The notes below the pieces were generated by a model, which saw only the letters and a list, made by a program, of their open reading frames with translations, was not told where the DNA came from and did not search any database. This document shows positions 62,524 through 64,000 of a stretch of DNA of 64,000 nt, one piece after another. Made by a program: the position numbers and the translations under genes. This DNA is from Flavobacterium sp. ZT3R18. Its GTDB lineage: Bacteria; Bacteroidota; Bacteroidia; Flavobacteriales; Flavobacteriaceae. The stretch covers positions 198,705 through 262,704 of the forward strand of contig NZ_VJZS01000005.1 in assembly GCF_007097385.1 (NCBI RefSeq), read 5' to 3'. How positions within the stretch are numbered: the stretch's first letter is position 1; every line of letters begins with the position of its first letter.

Positions 62524-63732
62524 ATGAAAAACGACAATGATCAAGTTGAAAACCAAAAAGAAATAGAAGAGGCAAAAGTAATCGTTAAAGAGGCAGAAAC
62601 ATACATCACTCTTACGTTATACATGGGACTATTTTTAGGATTGGTGCCTGTTGTCGGCTATCCAATATTCATTCCAGAAATAGGCGGTCGCATAATATTT
62701 ATTGGACTATTATTGGCTTTGGCTTCATTTATAGCTTGCTTTTTTACCGGTACTTTATTTGGTATGCCCAAAAGAAATAGTAAAATTGGCTCCGAAAATG
62801 ATTATGCCCTCAATAATAGTTTAGTCGAAATATCCGATTGGTTAACCAAAATAATAGTCGGACTTGCATTAGTCAATCTAAAAGAAATTCCGAGTTATTT
62901 TCTTGATTTAGGCGAATATGTTAGCGCATCTACAAAATACAAAGGCGAATTATTAAATATTTACACCATAAGCACCGTTATTTATTTCGGTTTTTTAGGA
63001 TTGTATATAGGGTACAACTATATGCGCTTAGTACTGTCTAATAAATATAAAAAAGTCGATAATCGTTTAATACGTAAGGCGCTTGAAGAAGAAAAAACAA
63101 GATCACATAAGTTAAAAGAAGAGAGCAATCAAAAAGATTTAAAAATAAATCAGATAGAAAGTATTATAAAAGACAAAGAACAGATTGCAGAAACACTACT
63201 AAAAAAAATTAATGAACCCGAAATACTCCAAACTAATATAAAGTCAGCAGTTCAAAAAATGATGCATTCTAAAGATGTCAATGACTACAAAAAAACCATT
63301 GAACAATACATTGATAAAATGATGGCCAATGCAAAATTAAAACTTCAAAAAGGATTAACCTTTAATAATAGCGACCCTCAAAATGGGCAATGGGGACTAC
63401 ATGCCATCAATAATGAAAGAGAATTAACCGCAACTGTCATTGAAGAAACAAAAGGTTTGTATAAAATTAAACTAAAACTTATATCAACAAATCCAGACAA
63501 CAATCCTTTAGATTCATCCGATTTAGTACTTTTTGCACTATATAACACATTTGGCGATCCTCCGATCCGTCTTGTCAAAGTAGAAAACCAATGTGCCGAA
63601 CTTGAGTTGTATTCCTACGGGGCGTTTACCGTTGGCGCATTTGTAGACAAAGGCACAACCGAATTAGAACTTAACTTAGGCAATTTACCAGATGTATCCT
63701 ATTATTTCAAAACAATTAATTCCATAATTTAG
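62524..63732 (+). CDS. Membrane protein with coiled coil and pYEATS-like C-terminal domain
   Basis: 402 residues. Four probable membrane segments at about 27-50, 53-80, 106-128 and 142-170 are followed by a charged coiled coil (about 180-235) and a soluble C-terminal domain (about 275-402). The end contains DPQNGQWG, ELTATVIEET, LVLFALYNTFGDPPI, ELELYSYGAFTVGAFVDKG and TTELELNLGNLPD. I recognise this as the pattern of the prokaryotic YEATS (pYEATS) domain: a beta fold related to eukaryotic acyl-lysine readers, reported in bacterial conflict and signalling proteins. It has not been confirmed by search. No obvious partner gene follows before the window end. Promoter not identified. Confidence 0.75.
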   Translation: MKNDNDQVENQKEIEEAKVIVKEAETYITLTLYMGLFLGLVPVVGYPIFIPEIGGRIIFIGLLLALASFIACFFTGTLFGMPKRNSKIGSENDYALNNSLVEISDWLTKIIVGLALVNLKEIPSYFLDLGEYVSASTKYKGELLNIYTISTVIYFGFLGLYIGYNYMRLVLSNKYKKVDNRLIRKALEEEKTRSHKLKEESNQKDLKINQIESIIKDKEQIAETLLKKINEPEILQTNIKSAVQKMMHSKDVNDYKKTIEQYIDKMMANAKLKLQKGLTFNNSDPQNGQWGLHAINNERELTATVIEETKGLYKIKLKLISTNPDNNPLDSSDLVLFALYNTFGDPPIRLVKVENQCAELELYSYGAFTVGAFVDKGTTELELNLGNLPDVSYYFKTINSII

Positions 63733-64000
63733 AAAAAGAAAGCTTAGAATAAATAAACAAGAAAAAGTTATCGTTGCGACAAACTATCGCTGCTATCTTT
63801 AAATTTTGGCTTTGGAGTCCCAAACATAACCGACATAACATCAAAATAAATTCAACTATTTACCAAATAAAATAAAACACATATTTACCTACATTTGAAG
63901 CACATACTACACATTTTTCATCTCAAAATCTTTTTTTTTCTAAAAAAAAATTATATTAGCACACCCAAATAATAAACTTAAACCTAAAATTATTTTTTAT
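63733..64000. other. AT-rich end of window
   Basis: No gene or structured repeat is supported. The last 60 bases are A/T-rich with A-runs typical of a leader region of a gene beyond the window. Confidence 0.5.

Noticed and set aside
62284..62556. 90-codon minus-strand frame over the htpG terminator and next leader
   Set aside because: It crosses a strong terminator and overlaps the start of the pYEATS-like gene. Composition looks like translated AT-rich spacer.
1..64000. CRISPR array, rRNA, tRNA or prophage
   Set aside because: No regularly spaced direct repeats, rRNA-like stretches, cloverleaf sequences or phage structural genes were seen in reading through the window.

Overview
The window comes from an AT-rich Bacteroidota chromosome, most likely a Flavobacterium or close relative. 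The evidence is SusC/SusD proteins, Bacteroidetes-type TonB receptors, HmuY, -7 promoter boxes of the TAnnTTTG type, several TTG starts, and many small intergenic palindromes of the kind that litter flavobacterial genomes. No rRNA, tRNA, CRISPR array, phage or intact insertion sequence was seen. Gene identities rest on motif and family recognition by eye, not on database searches.

Layout. 0.5-16 kb is mostly housekeeping: a TonB-like energy transducer, an M48 metallopeptidase, lipoyl synthase (lipA), GAPDH, a TPR hybrid histidine kinase, purine nucleoside phosphorylase overlapping lpxK, a NIF3-family protein, a coiled-coil zinc-ribbon-family protein, an alpha/beta hydrolase, a broken DUF2442 gene, an RluF-type pseudouridine synthase, folD and ffh. 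16.2-20.4 kb is a heme-uptake locus: an HmuY-like lipoprotein and its TonB receptor, divergent from two small genes of unknown function. 20.6-23.4 kb holds argS. A PIN-toxin/UPF0175 module lies just after its stop codon, and a second diverged copy of the argS 3' end lies beyond that module. 23.9-28.4 kb has an outer-membrane beta-barrel receptor and an oleate hydratase, followed by a MITE-like element.

29.0-53.6 kb is the centrepiece: about 24 kb of same-strand genes that look like a complete N-glycan utilisation locus. It contains SusC and SusD, a GH18 endo-acting enzyme, two GH92 and one GH125 alpha-mannosidases, a shortened GH2 beta-mannosidase, a GH20 hexosaminidase, a glycosylasparaginase, a ROK sugar kinase, mannose-6-phosphate isomerase, a GH97 enzyme, CutC and a LacI regulator. 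Together these could take a high-mannose N-glycan to free mannose, GlcNAc and asparagine and feed mannose into glycolysis. Four near-identical palindromes lie upstream of susC, of the LacI gene and of the GH97 gene. They form a plausible LacI operator set, and one overlaps a -7 promoter box.

53.9-64 kb returns to general functions: fabH, an S9 peptidase, a lone ABC ATPase, an OmpA-like lipoprotein, a lipocalin-like lipoprotein and htpG. The last gene is a membrane protein whose C-terminus resembles the prokaryotic YEATS (pYEATS) domain.
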